Positions 1-7,023 of a stretch of 11,978 nucleotides of DNA are shown here, piece after piece. The stretch is from positions 1-11,978 of the forward strand of contig DUFE01000053.1 in the NCBI GenBank assembly GCA_011170385.1. The letters run 5' to 3'. The notes under the pieces were generated by a model. It made no database searches. It was not told where the DNA came from and worked only from the letters and a program-made list of their open reading frames with translations. Made by a program: the position numbers and the translations under genes. This DNA is from Dehalococcoidia bacterium (lineage in GTDB: Bacteria > Chloroflexota > Dehalococcoidia > Dehalococcoidales > W693). Each line of letters opens with the position of its first letter. Position 1 is the stretch's first letter.

Positions 1-1222
1 CCGCAACAAGACGGTACGCCACCGCCAGCCGATACACATCACCAAGCAGGTAGACCATACCATAATCGAAGCCGCCCTGCAGTATAACGACGGTTTTAAC
101 GACAACACAATGAGCTTCGCCAACTGCGTCAACACCATAGACGGCGGCACTCACCTGACCGGCTTCCGCTCGGCGCTGACGCGGGTGCTCAACGACTACG
201 GCCACAAGAACAAGCTCATCAAGGAGGGCGAGCCCAACCTGATCGGCGACGACGCCAGGGAAGGGCTAACCGCCGTCATCAGCGTCAAGCTGTCCGAACC
301 CCAGTTCGAGGGGCAGACCAAGGGCAAGCTGGGCAACATCGAGATCAAGACGATGGTAGAGAGCGTCATCGTGGAAGATCTCTCCCTATATCTCGAAGAG
401 CACCCGGACGACGCTAGGAAAATCATAGAGAAATGCCTCACCTCGGCCAAGGCCAGGGAAGCCGCCCGAAAAGCGCGGGACCTGATTATCCGCAAGAGTA
501 GCCTTGATACCGGAACGCTGCCCGGCAAGCTGGCCGACTGCTCGGAGAAAGACCCCACCCACTGCGAGCTGTACCTGGTGGAGGGACCCTCCGCCGGCGG
601 CTCGGCGAAGGAGGGGCGTAACCGTCGCTTCCAGGCGATCTTGCCGCTGCGGGGTAAGATTCTCAACGTTGAGAAGGCTTCGCCAGATAAGATGCTTTCC
701 CACGAGGAAATTCGATCTATCATCACTGCGCTGGGAGCCGGCATTGACGAGGAGTTGGATCTCGCCAGACTGCGTTACCATCGCGTTATCCTGATGACCG
801 ACGCTGATGTCGATGGTTCCCACATCCGCACACTGTTGCTCACCTTCTTCTTCCGCCATATGCCGGAGCTGATAAACAAGGGGCATCTTTACATCGCCCA
901 GCCGCCGCTGTACAGCATTAGGACAGGCAAGAGCAGGCAATGGGTGTACTCTGACCAGGAAAAGGAAGAGGTGCTCGCCAAGCTGAGAGGCAAAGAGGGC
1001 AAGAAAGTGGAAATCCAGCGTTATAAGGGCCTGGGAGAGATGAGCGCCGAGCAACTATGGGAAACGACCATGAATCCCACCACCCGCACCCTGCTTTCGG
1101 TAAGTATTGAAGACGCCTCCAAGGCGGACAGCATATTCAACGTGCTGATGGGGGGTGAGGTGCCGCCCCGCAAAGCCTTCATCCAGACCCATGCCAAGAG
1201 CGTCAAGAATCTGGACATCTAA
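1..1222 (+). CDS. gyrB: DNA gyrase subunit B, C-terminal part (5' end outside window)
   Basis: ATPase and TOPRIM subunit of type II topoisomerase gyrase, which introduces negative supercoils with GyrA. The reading frame is open from base 2, so the first 110 bases are also coding. About 406 residues are present, and roughly the first 230 of a usual ~640-residue GyrB are missing. Visible in order: the end of the transducer domain (FANCVNTIDGGTHL, then EPQFEGQTKGKLGN), the TOPRIM glutamate motif EGPSAGGSAKEGRNR, the ILPLRGKILNVEKA block, the metal-binding TDADVDGSHIRTLLLTFFF, and the C-terminal RYKGLGEMSAEQLWETTMNP. There is no E. coli-type insertion in the tail. One oddity is proline after EG, where Asp is usual (E. 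coli position 426). The TAA stop overlaps the nadD stop on the other strand. ParE is an alternative name, but gyrA lies in the same window and the motifs fit GyrB. Confidence 0.96.
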   Translation, partial: RNKTVRHRQPIHITKQVDHTIIEAALQYNDGFNDNTMSFANCVNTIDGGTHLTGFRSALTRVLNDYGHKNKLIKEGEPNLIGDDAREGLTAVISVKLSEPQFEGQTKGKLGNIEIKTMVESVIVEDLSLYLEEHPDDARKIIEKCLTSAKAREAARKARDLIIRKSSLDTGTLPGKLADCSEKDPTHCELYLVEGPSAGGSAKEGRNRRFQAILPLRGKILNVEKASPDKMLSHEEIRSIITALGAGIDEELDLARLRYHRVILMTDADVDGSHIRTLLLTFFFRHMPELINKGHLYIAQPPLYSIRTGKSRQWVYSDQEKEEVLAKLRGKEGKKVEIQRYKGLGEMSAEQLWETTMNPTTRTLLSVSIEDASKADSIFNVLMGGEVPPRKAFIQTHAKSVKNLDI

Positions 1223-1821
1223 CCCCGGTACAATCCCTTCTCTCTAATATACCTCTCCACCGCTTCGGGAACCAGGCGGCTTATGGGAAGCCCTCGCCGC
1301 ACCCGCTGCCGTATTATCGAGGCGCTTACGTCTATCTGCGGCTTGTCCAGCATAACCACCCGCTGCGATATGCCCGGAATCGCTCCTTCCAAGGCATCGA
1401 GGTCGGGAACCGGGCAGCCGACGCGGGGCACAGCCACCAGGCGGCACATCGAGACCAGGCATTCCGGCTGGCGCCATCCGGGAAGCTCGGTAAGTTTATC
1501 CCAGCCGACTATAAAGTATAATTCATCTTCGCCACTGGATTGACGTCTCAGTTCAGCGATGGTATCTACGGTGTAGGTCGGTCCTTCCCTTTTAATCTCC
1601 ATATCAGACAGTTCCAACCCGGGCTTGCCGGCAATAGCCAACCTCACCATCTCCAAGCGGTACTCTGCCGGCAGGATTCCGACATCGGCTTTGAACCAGG
1701 GTTGCCCGGTGGGGATAAAGAGTACCTCCGCCAGCCCCAGACGCGCCTTAACCTCGTCCGCTACCGCCAGATGGCCGATGTGGACAGGGTCAAACGTCCC
1801 TCCCAGAACACCGATTTTCAT
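1219..1821 (-). CDS. nadD: Nicotinate-nucleotide adenylyltransferase
   Basis: Transfers AMP from ATP to nicotinate mononucleotide to give deamido-NAD, a late step of NAD synthesis in the cytoplasm. At 200 residues it has normal family length. The nucleotidyltransferase motif GGTFDPVHIGH is at residues 7-17, the IPTGQPWFK segment near 36-44, and the second phosphate-binding motif VSASIIRQR at 165-173 (usual ISASxIRxR). In the FIVGWDKL stretch a Trp replaces the common Ala of GADxL. The ATG at 1821 is preceded by GGAGGTGG, which lies inside the last codons of obg. Only four bases separate the obg stop from this start, so translational coupling is likely. Its TAG stop and the gyrB TAA share the four bases 1219-1222. 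The order obg-nadD next to dnaA and gyrB matches what I recall of Dehalococcoides chromosomes. Confidence 0.95.
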   Translation of the reverse strand: MKIGVLGGTFDPVHIGHLAVADEVKARLGLAEVLFIPTGQPWFKADVGILPAEYRLEMVRLAIAGKPGLELSDMEIKREGPTYTVDTIAELRRQSSGEDELYFIVGWDKLTELPGWRQPECLVSMCRLVAVPRVGCPVPDLDALEGAIPGISQRVVMLDKPQIDVSASIIRQRVRRGLPISRLVPEAVERYIREKGLYRG

Positions 1822-1825
1822 ACTA

Positions 1826-3088
1826 TTACCACCTCCACTCCAGGCTGCCGCAGCGCACCCTGTCGCCCGCTTTTATGCCGGCTTTCTCCAGCGCCCGGCT
1901 GACCCTGGGTTTGGTCAACTGCCCCAGCAGCTGCCGGCGGGCTTCGGCATTAGATATATCCGTACCAGACACGATACGCTCCAGCTCTGGAGACGATACT
2001 ATGAAGATATCGCCCTCTCGATACACAACGAAACAATCCGACCTGGGCCTAGGCTGGAATACCTTCGTCAGCGCCTTTCCGGTGGGCTGTTCGGGGGCAG
2101 AGGCCTCCTTCAGCAGTTCAAAGGCTTCTGCCATAAGCCCGGCGACACCCTCTCCGTTAGCGGCGGAAACGAAGTGAGGCGTAATTCCGGCGGTGGATAA
2201 CGACTTCTTGATTTCCTTCAGCCGTGCTCTTACATCCAGCAGGTCAACCTTATTGACCGCCACCAACTGCGGCTTCCTTGCCAGGGCGGTATCGAAAAGG
2301 GAAAGTTCGTTGTTCACCTTGAACATATCCTCCACCGGGGACGCGGAATCGCCACCCAGAAGGTGTATCAACACCTTCGTCCGCACCACGTGGCGTAGGA
2401 AATCGTGCCCCAGCCCCCGCCCCAGGTTGGCGCCGGCAACCAATCCCGGTATCTCCGCCAAGACGAAGCTATGATGGTCAACGACGACCACGCCTAGAAT
2501 CGGCTCCATCGTGGTAAACGGATAGGCGGCTATCTTTGGTTTCGCCGCCGTAGCTTCCGCCAGCAGGGAAGACTTACCCACATTGGGATATCCGATGATA
2601 CCCACATCGGCGATGAGCCGCAATTCAAGGATAACGGTTTTTTCCTCGCCGAACTCACCTCTCTGGGCGATACGCGGCGTTTGATTGGTTGGTGAAGCGA
2701 AATGGACGTTACCACGCCCACCACGCCCACCCCTGGCAACCACCACGCTCCGCCCGGATTCATCGAGATCGGCAAGAACCGTATTACCATCCTCCGTCTG
2801 GCTCGTAACAACAGTCCCCACCGGAACCAACAGACGCCTGTCTGTGCCGTCTTTGCCATGCTTTTTACGACCCCTGCCGCCCGACCCGTTTCCTGCACGG
2901 TACCTCCCCCGCCAGCGGAACATTTTAAGATTCGTCAGAGTGGCGTCAGCCGTGACTACAACATCTCCCCCCCTTCCGCCATCACCACCGTCAGGACCAC
3001 CGAGAGGAACGAACTTCTCCCGGCGGAAGCTCACCATCCCATCACCCCCATCCCCCGCCCTCACATTTATTTCAACCCTGTCAAACAT
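1826..3088 (-). CDS. obg: Obg-family GTPase (CgtA/ObgE)
   Basis: Large-subunit ribosome-associated GTPase involved in 50S maturation and growth or stress control. Its 420 residues show all three Obg parts. The glycine-rich Obg fold covers about 1-158, including FVPLGGPDGGDGGRGGDV and ARGGRGGRGNVHFASPTNQ. The G domain covers about 160-330: G1 GYPNVGKS at 166-173, switch I YPFTT at 189-193, G3 EIPG at 212-215, G4 NKVD at 279-282 and G5 SAA at 308-310. The OCT C-terminal domain starts near 342 (VFQPRPRSDCFVVYREGD). The ATG at 3088 follows GAGGG at a spacing of about six bases. In G3 the usual Asp is Glu (AEIPGLVAGANLGRGLG), and Ala stands where Asp, Glu or Tyr is usual. I believe Dehalococcoides relatives share the Glu, so this is probably a clade trait. 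It is the first gene of the obg-nadD unit. Confidence 0.97.
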   Translation of the reverse strand: MFDRVEINVRAGDGGDGMVSFRREKFVPLGGPDGGDGGRGGDVVVTADATLTNLKMFRWRGRYRAGNGSGGRGRKKHGKDGTDRRLLVPVGTVVTSQTEDGNTVLADLDESGRSVVVARGGRGGRGNVHFASPTNQTPRIAQRGEFGEEKTVILELRLIADVGIIGYPNVGKSSLLAEATAAKPKIAAYPFTTMEPILGVVVVDHHSFVLAEIPGLVAGANLGRGLGHDFLRHVVRTKVLIHLLGGDSASPVEDMFKVNNELSLFDTALARKPQLVAVNKVDLLDVRARLKEIKKSLSTAGITPHFVSAANGEGVAGLMAEAFELLKEASAPEQPTGKALTKVFQPRPRSDCFVVYREGDIFIVSSPELERIVSGTDISNAEARRQLLGQLTKPRVSRALEKAGIKAGDRVRCGSLEWRW

Positions 3089-3343
3089 AACATGCCCTCA
3101 ATGACTAGATAAGTTAGCCAGATATGTAGCCTATCTAAAGTATGATTTCAGTATAACTAATAATAACACATCTCCACACATGGAGCAGATTTATCAGGTA
3201 TTGAGAGGTGGTCGTTTTTATTGGACTTTCCGATTTTCGCTCTCGTCGGCGGTGGCTGTTATCAAAAGGTGGCCATGATTATAAAAAAGATGCGGTGGTT
3301 TATACAACACTTGTCGAAATATGGGTGCGGTTTTTGAAACTGT
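3089..3343. other. AT-rich obg-dnaA intergenic region; candidate unwinding region
   Basis: This 255-base gap lies between the dnaA stop and the obg start, both on -. Bases 3105-3200 are clearly richer in A+T than the flanking genes. They hold a TAATAATAA run (3158-3166) followed by ATCTCCACA (3170-3178), which matches the standard DnaA box TTATCCACA at seven of nine positions. A weak hairpin (arms CTCCA 3172-3176 and TGGAG 3181-3185) overlaps it. GGTGCGGTTTT at 3324-3334 recurs upstream of dnaA. The stretch must also carry the 5' leader of obg. An origin role is inference from position next to dnaA and base composition. A plain promoter and leader region is the alternative. I see no convincing small gene in it. 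Confidence 0.35.
3278..3307 (-). promoter_or_regulatory. Possible promoter for obg-nadD
   Basis: On the - strand a perfect TATAAT (3283-3278) follows a poor -35, TTGTAT (3307-3302), at 18 bases. It would leave a leader of about 180 bases before obg. The weak -35 and long leader keep confidence low. obg could also be read from dnaA transcripts, since I see no terminator between them. Confidence 0.28.
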
Positions 3344-4672
3344 CTATCGGGAGCGCAGTTTTTTCTGGATGTACTTTACCTTGCGCTTCAAGACGGGGCT
3401 GGCTTCGATATCCTCGGCGACTTTTTCACAGGCGTGGCTGACCGTCGACGGGTTTCTGCCGCCCAGCAGGCTGCCGATTTCGGCCAGCGAGTACCCGTCC
3501 TGCTGTTTGAGAAGGTACATCGCCACCTGCCTTGCCATCGCCACCTGCTTATCACGCCGTCGCCCACTTATCAGTTCGGGGGTTATCTGGAAACACTCGG
3601 CGACGGCATCAAGAAGGGCAACCGAAGTAATTTGTCTTTCAGGTGGGGCTCCGCCACCGATATCCGCCAGAGCCTTTGCCGCAACCTCTGGAGTGACTTC
3701 TGCTTGTAGCAGTCGGGCGTAGGCGATTATCCGGTTGAGCCCACCCTCCAGCTCCCTGATGTTTTCCTTGACCTGCCGGGCGATTACATCGAGCACATCG
3801 GGTAAAATTTCGGCGCCGGACTGTTTTGACTTGGCTTTGAGTATCTCCAGGCGTGTCTTTATATCGGGCGGCTTGACATCGACGATAAGTCCCCACTCGA
3901 AGCGGGAGCGCAGGCGACCTTCCAGCAGGGGCATAGATTTGGGCGGCCGGTCGCTAGTGACGACTATCTGGCGGTTGTTGTTGTGCAGCTCGTTGAAGGT
4001 GTGGAAGAAGCTTTCGGCGGTCTGTTCCTTGCCGCTGATGAACTGGACATCGTCTATCATCAATATGTCTATATCGCGGTACTTACTGCGGAACTCGTCC
4101 GTCCGGTGCTGCCTAATGGCATCGACAAAGTCATTGGTGAAGTGTTCGCCGCTGACATAGAGTACCCGCGTATTATTACTGCAAGCGGCGTGACCTATAG
4201 CCTGTAAGAGGTGCGTCTTGCCCAGACCGGCGCCGCCGAAGATAAAGAGCGGGTTATAACAGCCTCCGGGGTTCTGGGCTACCTTCTTAGCGGCAGCACA
4301 AGCCAGCTGGTTGGAGTCACCTATGATAAACGAATCGAAAGTGTACCTGGGATTGAAAGCGGGTAAACCAGGTGGTGATTGGTAATCGCGGGGAGAGTCC
4401 TTACCCGTCGAGCCGTAGCGTGCCGAACCTGTCTGAAAATGGACGTGGATATTGCTGTCGTGTATTAGCCCGATAAGGGTCTTTTCGATCAGGGAGCGCT
4501 GGTTTTTATCCAGGTATTCGGCAACGAAGGCACTGGGGACGCTGATAACAAACTGTCCATCCTGGTAGGCTGCTCCTCTGGTTCCCTGGAACCAGGTCTG
4601 GTAGTTCGGTTTGTTGATTTGAAGCTGTAGCTCGCCTAAAGCGGCCTCCCAGATTTCTTGCGCCGACCTCAT
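3344..4672 (-). CDS. dnaA: Chromosomal replication initiator protein DnaA
   Basis: AAA+ ATPase that binds oriC, forms a filament, melts DNA and loads helicase. It has 442 residues in the usual four-domain order: domain I at the N-terminus (EIWEAALGELQLQINKPNYQTWF), a short linker near 80-105, the AAA+ domain from TFDSFIIGDSNQLACAAA, with Walker A GGAGLGKTH at 146-154, Walker B LMIDDVQF at 204-211, sensor TSDRPP near 239 and arginine-finger region LRSRFEWGL near 254-262, then the DNA-binding domain IV. The basic-loop arginine (MARQVAMYLL, Arg381) is kept. The helix-turn-helix signature reads GGRNPSTVSHACEKV: Asn407-Pro408-Ser409 stand where GGRDHTTV or GGRDHSTV is usual, and those are the base-contacting positions. 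The ATG at 4672 lies 12 bases after GAGGAG, a little long, but the N-terminus fits the family. The gene is divergent from fmt. Confidence 0.97.
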   Translation of the reverse strand: MRSAQEIWEAALGELQLQINKPNYQTWFQGTRGAAYQDGQFVISVPSAFVAEYLDKNQRSLIEKTLIGLIHDSNIHVHFQTGSARYGSTGKDSPRDYQSPPGLPAFNPRYTFDSFIIGDSNQLACAAAKKVAQNPGGCYNPLFIFGGAGLGKTHLLQAIGHAACSNNTRVLYVSGEHFTNDFVDAIRQHRTDEFRSKYRDIDILMIDDVQFISGKEQTAESFFHTFNELHNNNRQIVVTSDRPPKSMPLLEGRLRSRFEWGLIVDVKPPDIKTRLEILKAKSKQSGAEILPDVLDVIARQVKENIRELEGGLNRIIAYARLLQAEVTPEVAAKALADIGGGAPPERQITSVALLDAVAECFQITPELISGRRRDKQVAMARQVAMYLLKQQDGYSLAEIGSLLGGRNPSTVSHACEKVAEDIEASPVLKRKVKYIQKKLRSR

Positions 4673-4738
4673 TCTAAAGAGACTCTCCTCAATACTGGCA
4701 ATTCGTTAGCTATACAGCGTCGATTTCTAAGCAGTCCT

Positions 4739-4750
4739 GTTATCGATAAC
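4739..4750. repeat. 12-bp perfect palindrome upstream of dnaA
   Basis: GTTATCGATAAC reads the same on both strands, 67 bases upstream of the dnaA start. Each strand contains TTATCGATA, which matches the DnaA box TTATCCACA at seven of nine positions. It could be a dimeric regulator site, a paired DnaA site controlling dnaA, or chance. Function is inferred from position only. Confidence 0.45.
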
Positions 4751-4993
4751 CCGGCTCTATCGGCGTCGCTTTGGCCGGGTTGTTTGGTGCGGTTTTCATC
4801 CCGGTTCGGGTGTTTAACGAGGTAAAAAAGAAACCTTGTTTATGGTATCAGCAGGCAAACAGGGAAAGCAAGGCCTCTGTCGTTGGTTGGTGGGCGGTTT
4901 TAAGGCTGGTTTTCTTTTGCAAGCTCTCTCAAACGGCTATTTTTAACCGAAATCGAGCTTACAGGTTTGGGGTGGATGGTAATGGTAAAATTT

Positions 4994-5041
4994 TTTCCGG
5001 ATGGCGGAAATAATCCACCGCTGACAGAGTCAGCGGTGGAT
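4994..5041. other. Two tandem hairpins in the fmt leader
   Basis: The first hairpin pairs TTTCCG (4994-4999) with CGGAAA (5005-5010) over a five-base loop. Two bases later a second, strong one pairs ATCCACCGCTGAC (5013-5025) with GTCAGCGGTGGAT (5029-5041), 13 perfect pairs with loop AGA. No T-run follows on +. On - the following bases are TTATTT, a poor terminator tail with no - gene upstream. They end 36 bases before the fmt ribosome site, so a structured leader or an origin-associated cruciform are both possible. Confidence 0.5.
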
Positions 5042-5090
5042 GTTGTTGGCGGTAGGCTTTAATGCTAGAATCTGTTGCGGAGGTTTTTAG

Positions 5091-6023
5091 GTGCGTATCG
5101 TTTTTATGGGCAGCCCGGAGTTTGCTTTGCCGACGCTGGAGCACCTGGTGCTTGACAGCTACGATGTGGTAGCTGTTTGTACCCGCCCCGATAAGCCGGC
5201 GGGTAGAGGTAGGGGGATGGCTTCTTCGCCGGTGAAGAGGCTAGCGCAGACGCTGGCTCTACCGGTTATACAACCGGCCAGCCTGAAGGATAAAGCTGCT
5301 ATAACCGAGCTTGTCGGCTATAAGCCGGATGTTATCATCGTTGCCGCCTTTGGGCAGATTCTATCCGGGTCTGTCCTGGAGCTTCCCAAATACGGCTGTA
5401 TCAATATCCACCCTTCGCTGCTACCGCAGCACCGAGGGGCATCGCCGGTGGCTGCCTCTATCCTGGCGGGAGACAGCTTTACCGGTGTCAGTATTATGCT
5501 GATGGACGAGGGGCTGGATACCGGTCCGGTGCTGGCGCAAGCGCAGATTCCGGTAATGAATAACGATACCACTGGCTTGCTCACCCTGAAGTTGTCTGTT
5601 ATCGCTGCCCATCTTTTACAGGATGTTTTACCTAACTGGATCGAGGGCAAAATCGAGCCCCGCCCGCAGGCGGAAGCCGGCGCCACCTATTCCGCTGCAA
5701 TAACCAAGGACGACGGCGAGATAGACTGGTGTCAGCCGGCGATGGTTATATGGCGGCGGGTGCGCGCTTTCCAGCCCTGGCCCGGCTGTTATACCAGATG
5801 GCGGGGGAGGCTACTCAAGGTGATCGAGGCGGAGCCGCTGTATCAGGAGAGGGAAGCCGCAGCGGGGGGTGTGGTGGTTTTACCAGGGGGTGGCGTCGGT
5901 GTCGGCACCGGCGACGGCATCCTGCGGCTGCTGACGTTACAGCTCGAAGGCAAGCGGGTGATGGCTGCCGACGATTTCTTGAGGGGACAGAGGGGTTATA
6001 TCGGGGTGGTGTTGGGGGGATAG
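5091..6023 (+). CDS. fmt: Methionyl-tRNA formyltransferase
   Basis: Formylates initiator Met-tRNA with 10-formyltetrahydrofolate at the start of bacterial translation. At 310 residues it has typical length. The N-terminal formyltransferase domain begins MRIVFMGSPEFALPTLEHL. The catalytic set is intact: Asn105 and His107 in INIHPSLLPQHRGASPV, and Asp143 in MLMDEGLDTG, matching E. coli Asn106, His108 and Asp144. A C-terminal tRNA-binding domain follows (YSAAITKDDGEIDW, VWGYT-like region replaced by VIWRRVRAFQPWPGCYTRW). The start is GTG at 5091, seven bases after GCGGAGG (5077-5083), and MRIVFMG is the usual family N-terminus. No def gene is adjacent, although fmt is often paired with one. It is divergent from dnaA and precedes mazG by 130 bases. 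Confidence 0.96.
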   Translation: MRIVFMGSPEFALPTLEHLVLDSYDVVAVCTRPDKPAGRGRGMASSPVKRLAQTLALPVIQPASLKDKAAITELVGYKPDVIIVAAFGQILSGSVLELPKYGCINIHPSLLPQHRGASPVAASILAGDSFTGVSIMLMDEGLDTGPVLAQAQIPVMNNDTTGLLTLKLSVIAAHLLQDVLPNWIEGKIEPRPQAEAGATYSAAITKDDGEIDWCQPAMVIWRRVRAFQPWPGCYTRWRGRLLKVIEAEPLYQEREAAAGGVVVLPGGGVGVGTGDGILRLLTLQLEGKRVMAADDFLRGQRGYIGVVLGG

Positions 6024-6087
6024 TCTTTTATAACGGCGCATAACCTTGTTGCAGTTTTTGCATAAGTATTCGATAACCACCCTTTCG

Positions 6088-6117
6088 TTGCCTTGCCCCC
6101 AGAGCAGACTGTATAAT
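6088..6117 (+). promoter_or_regulatory. Likely mazG promoter
   Basis: TTGCCT (6088-6093), an 18-base spacer and a perfect TATAAT (6112-6117). Transcription would begin near 6124, giving a leader of about 30 bases before the TTG start of mazG. It lies in the 130-base fmt-mazG gap, so mazG need not depend on fmt transcription. Confidence 0.5.
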
Positions 6118-6153
6118 CTCTGTATATAACACAAAAGAACCAGGGAGGTTACC

Positions 6154-6933
6154 TTGACCGAACCGCAAAACCCCGGAGATTTCTATACACTAGTCGATAT
6201 CGTCGCCCGCCTGCGCGGACCTGATGGCTGCCCCTGGGATAGGAAACAGAGCCACCGGTCGTTGAGGGAATGCTTGTTGGAGGAATGCTACGAGGTTCTG
6301 GAGGCTCTGGATGAAGGCGACAGCGACCGCCTCTCGGTGGAGCTGGGCGACTTATTATTGCAGGTTGTTCTCCACAGCCGGATAGCCAGCGACGCCGGCA
6401 AATTTGAGTTGAGCGATGTCATCAATGGCATTACCACCAAGCTCGTCCGCCGCCACCCCCATGTTTTCGGCTCGGTCGTCGCCAATGATGCCGAAAAGGT
6501 GATGGTCAACTGGGAAGCGATCAAGAAAAAAGAGCGGCGGCGGGATGCCTCGATGCTCGACGGCGTGCCCGGGCAGATGCCGTCGCTGGCTTATAGCCAG
6601 GAGATACAGGGACGGGTGGCTCGCGTTGGCTTCGACTGGAAGGATGACGACGGTGTTATGGATAAGCTGGGAGAGGAGGTGGCGGAGCTAAACCAGGCGA
6701 GAAGCAAGGAGCAGAAAGAAACCGAGTTCGGCGATTTGCTATTTACTCTGGCTAACATCGCCCGTCGGCAGGGCATAGACCTGGAGGCTGCATTGCGGCA
6801 GGCGAACAGCAAGTTCTGCAAACGCTTCGCCTGCATGGAGAGGCTGTGCCGCGAGCGGGGGCTTGAGTTTGGTAAAATAACCTTCGATAAGCAGAACGAG
6901 CTGTGGGAGGAGGCGAAGAAAGAGACTGATTAG
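6154..6933 (+). CDS. mazG: Nucleoside triphosphate pyrophosphohydrolase MazG
   Basis: Hydrolyses (d)NTPs to monophosphates and pyrophosphate, a house-cleaning role against damaged nucleotides, and in E. coli it also affects ppGpp stress signalling. It has 259 residues, close to the E. coli protein, with two MazG domains. The N-terminal signature LRGPDGCPWDRKQSHRSL is at 20-37, followed by EECYEVLEA at 43-51 and ELGDLLLQV at 63-71. The second domain has GEEVAELNQA at 173-182 and EFGDLLFTLANIARR at 191-205, then the usual WEEAK ending. Both E-E and E-G-D metal sets are present, so both domains look able to bind Mg. The start is TTG at 6154, five bases after AGGGAGG (6142-6148). No in-frame ATG fits better. 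Its stop is two bases from the CCA end of a tRNA gene on the opposite strand. Confidence 0.95.
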   Translation: MTEPQNPGDFYTLVDIVARLRGPDGCPWDRKQSHRSLRECLLEECYEVLEALDEGDSDRLSVELGDLLLQVVLHSRIASDAGKFELSDVINGITTKLVRRHPHVFGSVVANDAEKVMVNWEAIKKKERRRDASMLDGVPGQMPSLAYSQEIQGRVARVGFDWKDDDGVMDKLGEEVAELNQARSKEQKETEFGDLLFTLANIARRQGIDLEAALRQANSKFCKRFACMERLCRERGLEFGKITFDKQNELWEEAKKETD

Positions 6934-6935
6934 AA

Positions 6936-7013
<78 letters not shown>

Positions 7014-7023
7014 AAGTTTTTAT

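Larger units (their letters stand above)
4673..5090. other. dnaA-fmt divergent intergenic region; candidate oriC
   Basis: This 418-base non-coding gap separates two genes that point away from each other. Visible in it are a 12-bp palindrome (4739-4750), same-orientation copies of GCGGTTTT at 4789-4796 and 4894-4901 with variants such as GCTGGTTTTC at 4905, and two tandem hairpins (4994-5041) ahead of fmt. A possible extended -10 for fmt, TGG then TAAAAT, sits at 4983-4991, but no good -35 goes with it. I find no run of canonical TTATCCACA boxes on either strand. The position upstream of dnaA and the change of gene direction make it an origin candidate, as does the obg-dnaA gap. No small gene with a ribosome site is convincing here. 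Confidence 0.4.

Noticed and set aside
386..1054. Long open frame on - opposite gyrB
   Set aside because: It lies wholly inside the clearly conserved gyrB frame, shows no protein motif and has no ribosome site of note. Long antisense frames are common opposite GC-rich coding DNA.
2685..3112. Two open frames on + rich in Pro and Thr, opposite the start of obg
   Set aside because: The Pro-rich composition is the mirror of the Gly-rich Obg domain. They have no ribosome site and no recognisable motif.
4771..5013. 80-codon open frame on + in the dnaA-fmt gap
   Set aside because: No ribosome site, no motif and low-complexity composition. It runs into the hairpins before fmt and better fits non-coding DNA.
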